In this document: positions 1 to 10,616 of the stretch, piece by piece
Layout of the letters: every line of letters starts with the position of its first letter
Position numbering within the stretch: the first letter of the stretch is position 1
Source of the DNA: Arcuatula senhousia
Taxonomy: Eukaryota; Mollusca; Bivalvia; Mytilida; Mytilidae
Reading direction: 5' to 3'
Assembly (NCBI GenBank): GCA_963971305.1
Contig: OZ020313.1
Span: 56,864,203 to 56,928,202 of the forward strand
Length of the DNA: 64,000 bases
The notes under the pieces: model-generated
What the model was told of the DNA's origin: nothing
Databases searched by the model: none
What the model saw: only the letters and a program-made list of their open reading frames with translations
Program-made: the position numbers and the translations under genes

Positions 1-1045
1 TCAAATGATCGTGTCTGCATCATTCCTTTGGGTCTTAGATATGTTTGGTCAAGATGTCAAATTTCCTGAAAACAACTACAACCAGCGGTAACATTATGGA
101 CAAGGAAAACAATTACGCCTCCAATTAAACTTACATAGACGATCTTCCAAATATTCTTTACCTTGTAATGACAATATGTAATTTTTTCAAAATAACTGTA
201 ACTTACATAAATGGATGTGTTTGGATGTTTCTATGTACTTACTTGTTGCCTGATAAGGATATTTCTAAAATTTATCTTTAAATTAATCTACCAGCAACAG
301 CAGAGACATTTTCAGAGGGGACATTTTTTGATTAGCTAGAAAAAAATATTTCCACAATATTCATAAATTAGACAGAAAGATGACCAAAGCAAAACCTATC
401 ATGATATCCATAGTCTACTAGCACAATATCCTATTTTGTATGGACTCATAACATAAAAAAACTTACAGGACAGGCTTTTTAATTTTTAAAATAGCATTGT
501 CATGCCATTTTTAAAGATAGTGTATATATTTTTATGTCAGTAGTGCATCTTTGTACTCAAGACAAAAGATAGTGTTAAAACTCGTTTATACGTGGAAATA
601 TTTTGACTGCCGCGTAATATGGACATTTTATTAAGAATGAGCCATATAAGTTCTTAAAATGATATATTTTTTTAATTACTGAGTCTGTCACTAAGGGAAT
701 GAGATCAATAATTTACATTTATATTTTTTTCGTGCACCGGGATTCCCCATTAATCGAAAGTACAATATGAATTTTAATTTGTGTCTAATTTGATTGCTCA
801 AGAAATACAAGGTTACAAACATGACCATATTTATAATGACGATACGAAATTTTACTCACTTTTATGCTAAGGCTAAAGCAAAATATTTGTTTTGTATCAT
901 TTTCATGACAGGGCTTGCATGGATACACTCACAAGTGGGTACATTTCCTTGTAAATAACTGGCTTATCTATCACGTGGTATTGGTATATTTAGACATTTA
1001 CTTCAAACATGCGGGAAAATTTTAAATAAAAAAACCTACATTAAA
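1..1045 (+). repeat. Copy C of the duplicated non-coding module (truncated by window edge)
   Basis: This stretch aligns by eye with about 51620-52760 (copy B) and, after a deletion, about 16130-16980 (copy A). Shared landmarks are GGTCAAGATGTCAAATTT, the phrase around CAGCGGTAACATT, the AGACAGAAAGATGACC block and the CACCGGGATTCCCCAT block. Similarity stops near 1045, where copies A and B continue differently. There is no credible coding region. The copy runs off the left edge, so its full extent is unknown. Confidence 0.8.
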
Positions 1046-3055
1046 TATTGATCCTGAAAGGTTCTGCAGAGGAGTAAATGAATACAAGACGTGTACATAG
1101 TTTTAAACTGTAAAAAGGGAAAGTTTTAATGACCTTGTGTGGAAGCCACACCACATCTTATCATGTGAGTTGATGCTGTAAGACGGCCCTTCACAGTATA
1201 GCAGTAAGTGTAAATGGAGCCAAAAAGCCCGCCTACACTTGATGACGTAAGCTCTCGACAAGGTTCATGTTTAGTTGGTTTTTGGTAAGGCATTTAAATA
1301 GGATATGTTTTGTCTGGTAAAGAAAAATGTAAACAAGCTTGGACTGTTTTATATCGGGTTTTCTAATTATATGATTTAGACGATCGTATCGAAAAACAAA
1401 CATTCTACATAAACTCACCTTACTAGGGGATGGGGATCTCGCAAAAAAAAAAATGATGACAGAATATCATGGATATAAAATGTTCCCTTTACAAGATAAG
1501 CTTTTTTAAAAAGCTGAGGTCATTCGTTTGGTGTTCTTAAAGAATAAGAATTATTTAATAAGACAAAAAAGTGTATAATAAATGGTATTTTATAACGTTT
1601 CAAAGAAATCAAATAATTAAGAAATATCGTAAGGAATAGAATTATTAAACTCAACAAACTTAAGGAAAAAGAGAAATTAAAACTTTTTTTCATCAACTCT
1701 ATCAATTCGTCATACAAATGGGTCAATCTGAAACGTTTTAGTGGATAAACAGAAAAGACTCGAACTTTTTAACCACCCTACCTAATGTTTAACAATTCTC
1801 ATGTACAGTTTCTGGAAAAAAAACTTGATGGAAATTCATAATGACGTACATGTACAGGCGGACAAAAGTAAAACTTGTGGTCGTAGGGGCACAATAGAAA
1901 AGTGCACATAACACAAGTGCAATTACAAAAAACAACTTAACTGCAACAACAACATTAACTATACAGTCCAAATATAGGAAAGTTTAAGTGTTCCGGCGGA
2001 AAAAAAATATTGAAATTCTGCTTGTTATAACAAACGTTTCACTATATCAATGGTCAAGTCCCGGTTGGCGATTATAGGCTTACAACAGAAACCATGGGTT
2101 TTTAGATTTTGTGGGGAGTGCCATGTTTCCTGCAATTCTCTTTGATGACAGCCAAGAAGTGCACGCTATAGGCTGGATATCAGTTCGCCCTACCCACTTT
2201 TCCTATAAGCAACACACATTAAATAACTTAATTTTTTACACAACTCAACATCAAAATCAAACTTTTTCAGTAGAAATTTTAGAATTATTATGTAATAATA
2301 CAAACCCTAAGGCCTTGGTCCTTCTCTAAGACGTTGACAATAGTCTTAATTTATTCTATTTGATACATTTTTCAGTGTTTATCTTGTGCTTTTCATATTT
2401 TAGTTATGGCAGTTTTACTTCAGTGTTTCTAATGAATTGCTAGTGGGTAGGTTGCAATAATTCATTTGCTCATTTATACATAGCTAGCTCATTTGGTGGA
2501 GAATATTGTTAACTATCAAAGGAACTATATTTTCACTTGATATTAAAATAAAATATCATAAATGGTATTTATTTTTTTATAGTACAAATACCAAAGGGTG
2601 AAATAACCTAAAATCGTTAATTTCACAGGATATGTATATTTGAAAGTAAAAACCATGAACTGAGCTTTTAAGTAGCGACTTAACTAAATAAACATGTACA
2701 TGTACTATAGACGGATCGCGTGTCAAAGCACATGAAATATTAGTTAGTCTAAGAGCGTGTTTTTGTTACAGAAAATAAATGTGCCCTTCTAGGTTTTTTT
2801 TTAAATTTGATTAGATTTCTTAGATGTTGTGAAAAGCATTCCGTATTTAAGAAAGGAAACTTCTATAAATTAAAATCTTCTTTACGTCGTCAAAAAATAC
2901 ATTATTATATACATATTAAGACACAGCTAGATCTTTAATCTTAAGACAAGCCTTATCATTTTCATTTTTTTTTTACAAATTTTAGCTTTCATAAGAAATG
3001 CTGGGTCCTGGGAAGACAACACTTTTGTGTTTTATTCTTAGAGTTTCTATTTTTT
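1046..3055. other. AT-rich intergenic sequence, no gene recognised
   Basis: Only short, low-complexity open frames occur here and none has a recognisable domain or splice context. The one interpretable piece is a decayed retroposon fragment near 2105-2205, listed separately. Confidence 0.6.
2105..2205 (+). mobile_element. Decayed fragment of the 33.15-34.02 kb retroposon family
   Basis: The words GAGTGCCATG, AGAAGTGCACGCTATAGGCT and CCTACCCAC occur in the same order as GAGTGCCATG, AAGTAGTGCACCACATAGGCT and CCTACCCAC at about 33378-33470. The match is patchy, so this is an old copy. The open frame across it (2111-2329) has no protein meaning. Confidence 0.5.
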
Positions 3056-3483
3056 GTCTCGCCTGCAACGAATGTCGCAAAAGGCGAGACTTAGGTACGG
3101 TGATTCCTGCGGCGGCGGCGTCCACAATTGGTTAAAGTTTTTGCTTAAGTCTGTTTAACATGAAGCAGTAATGTTACACCATTGATATTTGGTATGCAGT
3201 TGCATCAGCATCAGTACAGATCAGTTTTAAAAGGATTTCACATGTATGCTCCTGCAGTCACGGTCTACTGACTTTGGAATTTTACACTGATTTGGCCGAG
3301 GTTAACCTTTTTTCTTAAGTCTGTTTAACATAAAGCAGTTATGTTACACCATGGATATTTGGTACGCAGTTGCATCAGCATCAGTACAGATCAGTTTTAA
3401 AAGGATTTCACCTGTATGCTCCTGCAGTCACAGTCTACTGACTTTGGAATTTAACACTGATTTGGACGAGGTTAACCTTTTTA

Positions 3484-5957
3484 GCTCACCTGACCCGAAG
3501 GGTCATGTGAGCTATTGCCGTCACTTGGCGTCCGTCGTCCGTCGTCCGTCCGTCGTCCGTCGTCCGTCGTCCAACTTTTCAAAAATCTTCTTCTCTGAAA
3601 CCGCATGGCCAAATGTAACTTAACTTGGTAGGGTTGTTCTATAGTATGTCCTTAACAAAACCATCGTTTGGATTTTTGATTGGATGGACAACATGGCCGC
3701 TGTTGCTAAAAATAGAACATAGGGGTAAATTGCAGTTTTTTGCAAATAACTCAAAAACGGTTATATATCAAAATTCTGGCATAGGGTAAAAGTGATCAGC
3801 ACCTCAAGATCTACCTGTCTAGAAATTTTCAAGAAGATTCAACAACCGATGTAGGAGTTATTGCCCTTTTTTTTGATTTTTTCAAAATTTTGCACTTTTT
3901 TAGCCCTATATCTTGAAAACTATACAACATATTTTAAAAATTCAAATTGCATATGATTGAGCACATCAAGATCTACATTTCATGTAATTAGGTCAAAGCT
4001 GTAGAACCATTTCTTTTAGGAGTTATGGCCCTTAAAGCGTTTAAATTTACCGTTTTTCATTACTTTTCACCTGAATTTGAAAGATTAACTTGTCTGACAC
4101 CATATATTCAACTTCAACCAAACTTAGCACAGTTATTTAATAGCATATATGCTACAATTCTGTCGTTCAGATTTTTGATTCGTCAAAAAACATGGCCGCG
4201 ATGGCTAAAAATAGAACATAGGGGTAAACTGCATTTTTTTGCTAATAACTCAAAAATGGTTTCAGATATCAAAATTTTGCAAGAATCAAAAAAGATCAGC
4301 ATATTAAGATCTATCTGTGCTGAAATTTTGGAAAAGATCTGACTGCTGATGTGGGAGTTATTGCCCTTTTTCCTAATTTTTGTCAAATTTTTCACTTATT
4401 TAGCTCAATTTCTTGAAAACTAACCAAGATATTTTAGAAATTTAAATTGCATATGGTTATGCACAATAATATCTACAAAATATATGTGTCTTAGTAGTTC
4501 AGGTGAGCGATTCAGGCTCATGGGAGCCTCTTATTGTAAATAACTCAAAAACGGCTACAGTGATCAGCACCTCAAGATCTACCTACCCTGAAATTTTAAA
4601 GAAAATCCAACAACCCATGTAGGAGTTATTGCCCTTTTGTGGATTTTTGGCACCATAAAAAATTCAAATTGCATATGATTGAGCACATCAAGATCTACAT
4701 TTCATGTAATTAGGTCAAAGCTGTAGAACCATTTCTTTTAGGAGTTATGGCCCTTAAAGCGTTTAAATTTACCGTTTTTCATTACTTTTCACCTGAATTT
4801 GAAAGATTAACTTGTCTGACACCATATATTCAACTTCAACCAAACTTAGCACAGTTATTTAATAGCATATATGCTACAATTCTATCGTTCAGATTTTTAA
4901 TTCGTCAAAAAACATGGCCGCGATGGCTAAAAATAGAACATAGGGGTAAACTGCATTTTTTTGCTAATAACTCAAAAATGGTTTCAGATATCAAAATTTT
5001 GCAAGAATCAAAAAAGATCAGCATATTAAGATCTATCTGTGCTGAAATTTTGGAAAAGATCTGACTGCTGATGTGGGAGTTATTGCCCTTTTTCCTAATT
5101 TTTGTCAAATTTTTCACTTATTTAGCTCAATTTCTTGAAAACTAACCAAGATATTTTAGAAATTTAAATTGCATATGGTTATGCACAATAATATCTACAA
5201 AATATATGTGTCTTAGTAGTTCAGGTGAGCGATTCAGGCTCCTGGGAGCCTCTTGTTGTAAATAACTCAAAAACGGCTACAGATATCAAAATTCTGGCAT
5301 AGGGTAAAAGTGATCAGCACCTCAAGATCTACCTACCCTGAAATTTTAAAGAAAATCCAACAACCCATGTAGGAGTTATTGCCCTTTTGTGGATTTTTGG
5401 CAAATTTTGCACCTGTTTAGCTCAATATCTTGAAAACTATACAAGATATTTGAGAGATTTAAATTGCATATTGTTAAGCACATCAAGATCTACAAAATAT
5501 GTAATAGGGTCAACGTTGTAGAACCTTTCCTTTTAGGAGTTATTGCCCTTAGAACGTCAAAATTGAGCTTTTAAAAAGCATTTCCTCATTACATTGAAAA
5601 TGTTAACTCCTCTGACACTTAAAGTCAACTTGGAACCAAACTTGGTATTGTTGTTTATTAGCATTAGGTGTATAGAACTGATGTGGGGATTTTTGATTGG
5701 TTGTAAAACATGGCCGTTGTGGCTAAAAATAGAACATTGGGTTAAACTGCATTTTTTTTGCTAATAACTCAAAACGGGTGACATATTTTTGAATTTTAAT
5801 TGAGATAAAAGTGATCAGCACCTTAAGATCCACCATATTGTCAGATGGCCCCCTTATTAAACTTATAACCATTTCAATGTCAAATAGATTTTGCCTAATA
5901 GTCTTTACTTCAGGCACATATGTCAGGTGAGTGATTCAGGCTCCTGGGAGCCTCTTG
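3484..5957. mobile_element. Nested repeat element, AGCTCACCTGAC start, AGGTGAGCGATTCAGGCTCC end
   Basis: It starts with a short hairpin (GCTCACCTGAC and GTCATGTGAGC) followed by CGTC-rich simple sequence. It ends with CAGGTGAGCGATTCAGGCTC and a second hairpin GGCTCCTGGGAGCC. The interior repeats a theme of about 400 bp: AGGAGTTATTGCCC, then TAGCTCAATATCTTGAAAAC, then GCACATCAAGATCTAC. It splits the outer element, whose repeat continues at 5960. Related copies end near 9160 and 43905. The open frames inside are not genes. Confidence 0.65.
3936..5402. repeat. Recent 722-bp tandem duplication
   Basis: About 3936-4657 and 4658-5402 are near-identical at an offset of 722 bp, including two open frames of exactly the same translation (4025-4342 and 4747-5064). 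I found only a few base differences, for example CTGTCGTTC against CTATCGTTC, plus a short gap near 4560 against 5283. Confidence 0.85.
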
Positions 5958-6253
5958 TTTCTTACGTCTGTTCAACATGAAGCAGTTATGGTACATCATT
6001 GATATTGGGTATGCACTTGCATTAGCATCAGTACAGATCAATTTCAAAAGTATTTTATCTGCATGATCCTGCAGTCACAGTCTACTGACTTTGAGATTTT
6101 ACACTTTTTAACTTTTTATGAGTGGTTTATATAAAGCAGTTACTGTTCACCATTTTTATTTGGTATGCAGCTGCTTAAGCATCAGTTAAGATCAGTTTAA
6201 GGAGGACTTTTACTTCATTTTATACTGTGTCCAGTTGCGACAGGCGAGACATG

Positions 6254-7021
6254 TCTCTGTGTTAACAGTTTATATTATGAAAGTTAACCTTATTTGAAAA
6301 TAAACGGGAACAACAAATACGGTTCAAATGTTAACATTCTAGGCTGATCGGGATTACAATGATTGTGTAACAAATTGACCTACTAAGCTCGATTCTTTCC
6401 CCGCAAAACCTTTTTTTGCAAGGATAAATGATTGTTGAAAATAAACGGGAACAAATACGATTCAACTGTAAACATTTTAGGCCGATCGGTATAACATATT
6501 GACCTACTAAGCTCGATTCATAGATATTTATAAAGTAAAGTATATATTTTAATACTGTTTTCTTTTCTTTTTCAGTACGCGAAAAGATATAGGTCAAGGG
6601 AAGTTTGTGAAATTTGTGAACGTTGACCATCCAACATTGCCGCCGTTACTAAAAAATAGAACATGGGGGGGGGGGGGCAGACCATAGTTTTTAGCTTATA
6701 GATCAAAAAGTATAAGAGATTAAGAGATAGAGAAAATCCGAAGCAACCTTCCTTCTTCAGCATCAAAAGCTCTACGAAACTATCCATTGACTCAAAGTTG
6801 TGGGACGACTCCTAATAGGAGTTATTTTTCCTTAATCGTCAAAATTGACAATTTTTCACAGTTTTTGGACTTTATCTTGAAAACTGTAAGCGGAAAAGTT
6901 AGAATTGAAAATTGTTCAGCTTATTGAGAGCTGCAAAAATGATATCAGGGCCAATATTGTCAGATCATCCTTTTGAGAGTTATCACCTTTAACTGTTTAC
7001 AATCAATTCTAACTATTTGTT

Positions 7022-7026
<5 letters not shown>
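6254..7026. other. Repeat-derived spacer with direct repeat and poly-G run
   Basis: A direct repeat of about 140 bp starts near 6295 and 6437 (GAAAATAAACGGGAACA, then TTGACCTACTAAGCTCGATTC). From about 6590 the text resembles the GCTCACCTGAC-type element (GCCGTTACTAAAAAATAGAAC, then a G run at 6666-6677). This suggests an old copy whose right end is at 9165. Confidence 0.5.
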
Positions 7027-7058
<32 letters not shown>

Positions 7059-8260
7059 TAGTCGGGTCATTCCGTCCGTCCGTTTGTCCGTCCGTCTGGT
7101 CGTCCGTCCCGCTATGGGGTGCCTGTCTTGTGTAATCTGAATCTCAAAATCCAAACACTAGATCTTTCAGAAATTTTACACAGTGATTACAGATATATTG
7201 AAGATATGCACCTCACCTTTTGGGGTCATTTTCTAATTTCGTTTAGAAATTAGGGGGCCAAAAGGGGAAAAAACCCGACTTTTTAATTTTTTTCCACAAT
7301 AACTTTTGTTCTGGTTGACCAAATGCTATGAAACTTTACATTAATGTTACTTACCATAAAAGGAAGGGTTGGGCTGATTTTGGGTGTCCCCTCTTTTTTC
7401 GTTTAGAAATTAGGGGCCCTAAAGGGACCAAAAAAGTGACTTTTTTATTTGTTTCCACAATAACTTTTGTTCTGGAAACTTTACAGTAATGTTACTTACC
7501 ATTAAAAGGAAGGGTTGGGCTGATTTTGGGTGTCCCCTCTTTTTCGTTTAGAAATTAGAGGCCCAAAGGGGGCCAAAAAAGCAACTTTTAATTTTTTTTC
7601 CACAATAACTTTTGTTCTGGTAAACCAAATGCTATGAAACTTTACAGTAATGTTGCTTACCATAAAAGGAAGGGTGGGGCTGAATTTGTGTGTCCCCTCT
7701 TTTTTCGTTTTGAAACTAAGAACCCTAAAGGGGCCAAAAAAGCAACTTTTTTATTTGTTTCCACAATAACATGTTTTGGTTGACCAAATGCTATGAAACT
7801 TTACAGTAATGTTACTCGCCATAAATTAAAGGGGGGATGATTTTGGGTGTCCCCTCTCTTTTTGATTAGGAACGAGGGGCCCAAAAGGGGCAAAAATGTG
7901 ACATTTTTTATTGATGGTCCGATTTAGAAATTGTTTTTTACAAGTTAATTTTTAGGTCATATATTGGATACAAAATGGAGGATACAATTTTTTCTTGACC
8001 CACCTTTTCTGTTTAGCAATAAGGGGACCAAAGGGGGAAAAATAGAAACTATTTTTTGTGTCTATTTTTACAATATTGGGTGGCATGTGACAAATATGCT
8101 TTGTAAGTCCATCATAGGATGCAAGTGTCAAAATATTTTGACTGTCCATATTGGGCCTAGAACGTACAGGGTTCAACGTTTTGCTGTGCGACGCAGGGCC
8201 AGACATCGATTGGTCTTGTTTTCAAATGGAAAGCTTTGTAACTTTGTATTCTTGATATTA
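7027..8260. mobile_element. Repeat with ACCTGC/GCAGGT hairpin and about 165-bp internal repeats
   Basis: A hairpin (ACCTGCGTCGCC, then GGCGAAAGCAGGT, about 7027-7053) is followed by CGTC-rich simple sequence. From about 7210 to 7900 there are four imperfect copies of a 140-190-bp unit with CCACAATAACTTTTGTTCTGG, GCTATGAAACTTTACAGTAA and GGGTGTCCCCTCTTTTT. Units differ enough to be old. Open frames at 7952-8284 are incidental. Confidence 0.55.
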
Positions 8261-8271
8261 GTGTTTTCAGA

Positions 8272-9022
8272 AGTAGGAAGGTGATGTTGAAGACCCATTT
8301 TTCGGGCTGATTTGTGTTGATTGGGCCTTTGCGCATGCCTATGACGTCATGTCCGCTTCATGTCCGCCATTTTGGATCCCGGCGGCCATCTTGGATCTCG
8401 TCGGCCATTTTGCTTCCGGTTCCGCCATTTTGGTTTGTGCAACTTCCGGGTTTTTAAGGGGAGGTAATTTTTAAAAGTCACCGCACGGTAAAAGGCTTAT
8501 ATCTTTGTTGTTTCTTGACCGATTCCTTTTGGGTTTGTTGCATGGTCTATGGTTCGACATTGTTTTTCCGTTGATTAACTTAGTGGTGGTCAGTGGTCAT
8601 TTAGGGGTTGACCGATATGTGACCATTTCTTATTTCTGATCAAAGGTCAGGTTGTTGTATATCGTTGGAGAGGTCGCAAGGTGTAGATACCATTTCTGAG
8701 ATGTTTGAGTCAGTAGTGGTCGGTCAGTCAGGTCTTGACCATAAAGTGACCCTTCTGTGTCTTTGTTGTATACTAAGCGTGTAATATATCATTGTAAAGT
8801 TTCCTTTTAATTCTTTGCTTGGTCTTTATCTTAGGGGGGGAGTAACTCTTGGTTTTTACTGTTATGGGTGGCGTATCATAAGGTATGCATCGGGGTTTTA
8901 GAATCGAGATATTGTTTTGTATGTTTGTATAGAATTCATATCGGGCGTAATGTATAACAAGGCGATTTTCAGTTTCGATACAATCAGCCCGAAAAATGTG
9001 TCTTCAACATCACCTTCCTACT
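8272..9022. mobile_element. TIR element of about 750 bp, non-autonomous
   Basis: The left end (8272-8312, beginning AGTAGGAAGGTGATGTTGAA) is matched in inverted orientation at 8982-9022 (ending TTCAACATCACCTTCCTACT). About 40 bp pair with one mismatch. The interior has no open frame of note but repeats the word GCCATTTTGG near 8367-8432. It sits inside older repeat sequence. I could not define a target-site duplication, so the superfamily is left open. Confidence 0.75.
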
Positions 9023-9656
9023 ACTGTTTTCTATCCTAACTAGTATCTTTAATGTTACTTACCAAGTACAAGTAGACCATGTTGCACACTTGGTAAGAGG
9101 CTTTAGCAGTCTTTCAGCAGAAGAGATCAGGTGAGCGATTCAGGCTCCTGGGAGTCTCTAGTTGTAAAACTGTTTGAACAATGAATTTATTAAAAGTATA
9201 TTAGCTGGGAATCTGATATTTCTTATACAGACAGTTCAGGATATGGTTTACACAACTGTCACCTTGCCGTGTGACCCTGACCCCATTTTCACGCTCCAGT
9301 GACTCTGAGAACTAAGGTCTTTTTTTTTCAGACCAAACACTTCTTTGTAAGACTTTTGTGGAAAATTAATAACTTGAAAAGTATAATAGCTAGGCATCTG
9401 ATATTTGGTATACAGACAGATTGGATTATGGTGTAGGAAACTGTTACCATGTATTGTGACCTCGACTCCATTTTTACGCTCCAGTGACTTTGTGAACTCT
9501 GGGTTTATTTAGGCTTTAAACGTCTTTGTAAGAGTGCTTTTGTCGAAAATGAATTTCTTAAAAAGGTATAATAACTAGGCAGATCTTTAGAATATCGATG
9601 AATTAAATCCCGGTGCTTGGGTCCATCACCATGTCATCTGACCTTGTCTTCAATTC
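9023..9656. repeat. Right end of a GCTCACCTGAC-type element, then about 175-bp imperfect repeats
   Basis: AGGTGAGCGATTCAGGCTCC near 9131 is the standard right end of the element family at 3484-5957. From about 9180, phrases such as CACGCTCCAGTGACT, GTGACCTCGACTCC and CTGATATTTGGTATACAGAC recur about every 175 bp (three decaying copies). They resemble the 182-bp units at 36.1-36.7 kb read on the other strand. Confidence 0.5.
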
Positions 9657-10033
9657 TACACAGGGAAATTTTGTTCACGTGAAATTCACCTGAAATTATT
9701 GTGAAATTCAAGTGAAAAACTAAACGTGAATTTCACGTTAATTGAGCAATTTAATGTGAAGTTCACATGAAAAATTCACGTGTTTTCACGTGAAAAAAAA
9801 TTCTCAACATTTTTTATGTTCTATAACTTTCATGCAATTCTACAAATATTTGAGATAAAATTCTCATTTTTCAGAATTTTCATGTGAAATTCACGTGAAA
9901 AAATTAACATGAAGTTAACGAAAGTTTTACGTGATATTAACGTTTGACGAGAAATTCACGTGAAAGTTTCACGTGAAATTCACGTAAACCCTGATTTCAA
10001 GTGAATTTCATGTGAACAAAATTTCCCTGTGTA
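9657..10033. mobile_element. 377-bp MITE with about 32-bp TIRs and TA flanks
   Basis: The left end (from 9657) reads TACACAGGGAAATTTTGTTC. The right end (to 10033) is its inverted copy, ending GAACAAAATTTCCCTGTGTA. TA lies at both edges, consistent with TA target choice. The interior is made largely of the word CACGTGAAATTCACG in both orientations, so the whole element can fold on itself. No ORF. Confidence 0.8.
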
Positions 10034-10616
10034 CACTTAATGACTTTTAATTTTTTTTGTGTGTTCAGTCTTTTGTGTTAAGTCTGTTTCTCAATGAAAA
10101 TGATATTTAGAATCATTGTGGTTGGTCCACAGGAAAATGTCGAGAATTTATGAATGAATAGTCAAATAACTAGGTATTCCGATTTGTGCCAGCAGGGGAG
10201 ACATATAATTTAGTGTTAACTCCTGTTTGCTGTTGTTGTTGCGTAAATTCCATCATTTTTTATAGCTTTTTCATAATTCCCTTAAAATGGAGATATACTT
10301 CATTTATTACAACTTACGGTTTACATTTCATAAGTTATGTGAAATATTATCGAGTAACATTTTTCAAAAAGCAAATTTAAAGCCTAGATAATAATTTAGC
10401 CATTTTTCATAAAATTGCCCTTTAATCCATGCATTCATTTATCCATTTGTAATTTGCGAAATAGAGTCCTTGTTTATCTTAGTTTTTTGTTCTAACTTCT
10501 TATTTGAAACCATAATACGTGTGTAGTAACGATTCATAACTGACTTTACTTTGTACAAAGCATACATTAAAAAAATAAAAAAAACTTCAAACAATCCAAA
10601 GTAGAGTAATACACTT

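Larger units (their letters stand above)
3056..6253. mobile_element. Non-autonomous element with GTCTCGCCTGC / CAGGCGAGAC ends, interrupted by another element
   Basis: The left end has a short hairpin (GTCTCGCCTGC then GGCGAGAC, about 3057-3091) and the right end has CAGGCGAGAC near 6242. Between them is an imperfect direct repeat of about 170 bp beginning CTTAAGTCTGTTTAACAT (about 3144 and 3316) that resumes near 5960 after a nested insertion. GCGGCGGCG triplets lie next to the left hairpin. The 36.0-36.8 kb element has the same ends. No coding capacity is visible. Confidence 0.65.

Noticed and set aside
4025..5064. Two identical 105-codon frames
   Set aside because: They lie in non-autonomous repeat sequence and are identical only because of the 722-bp duplication.
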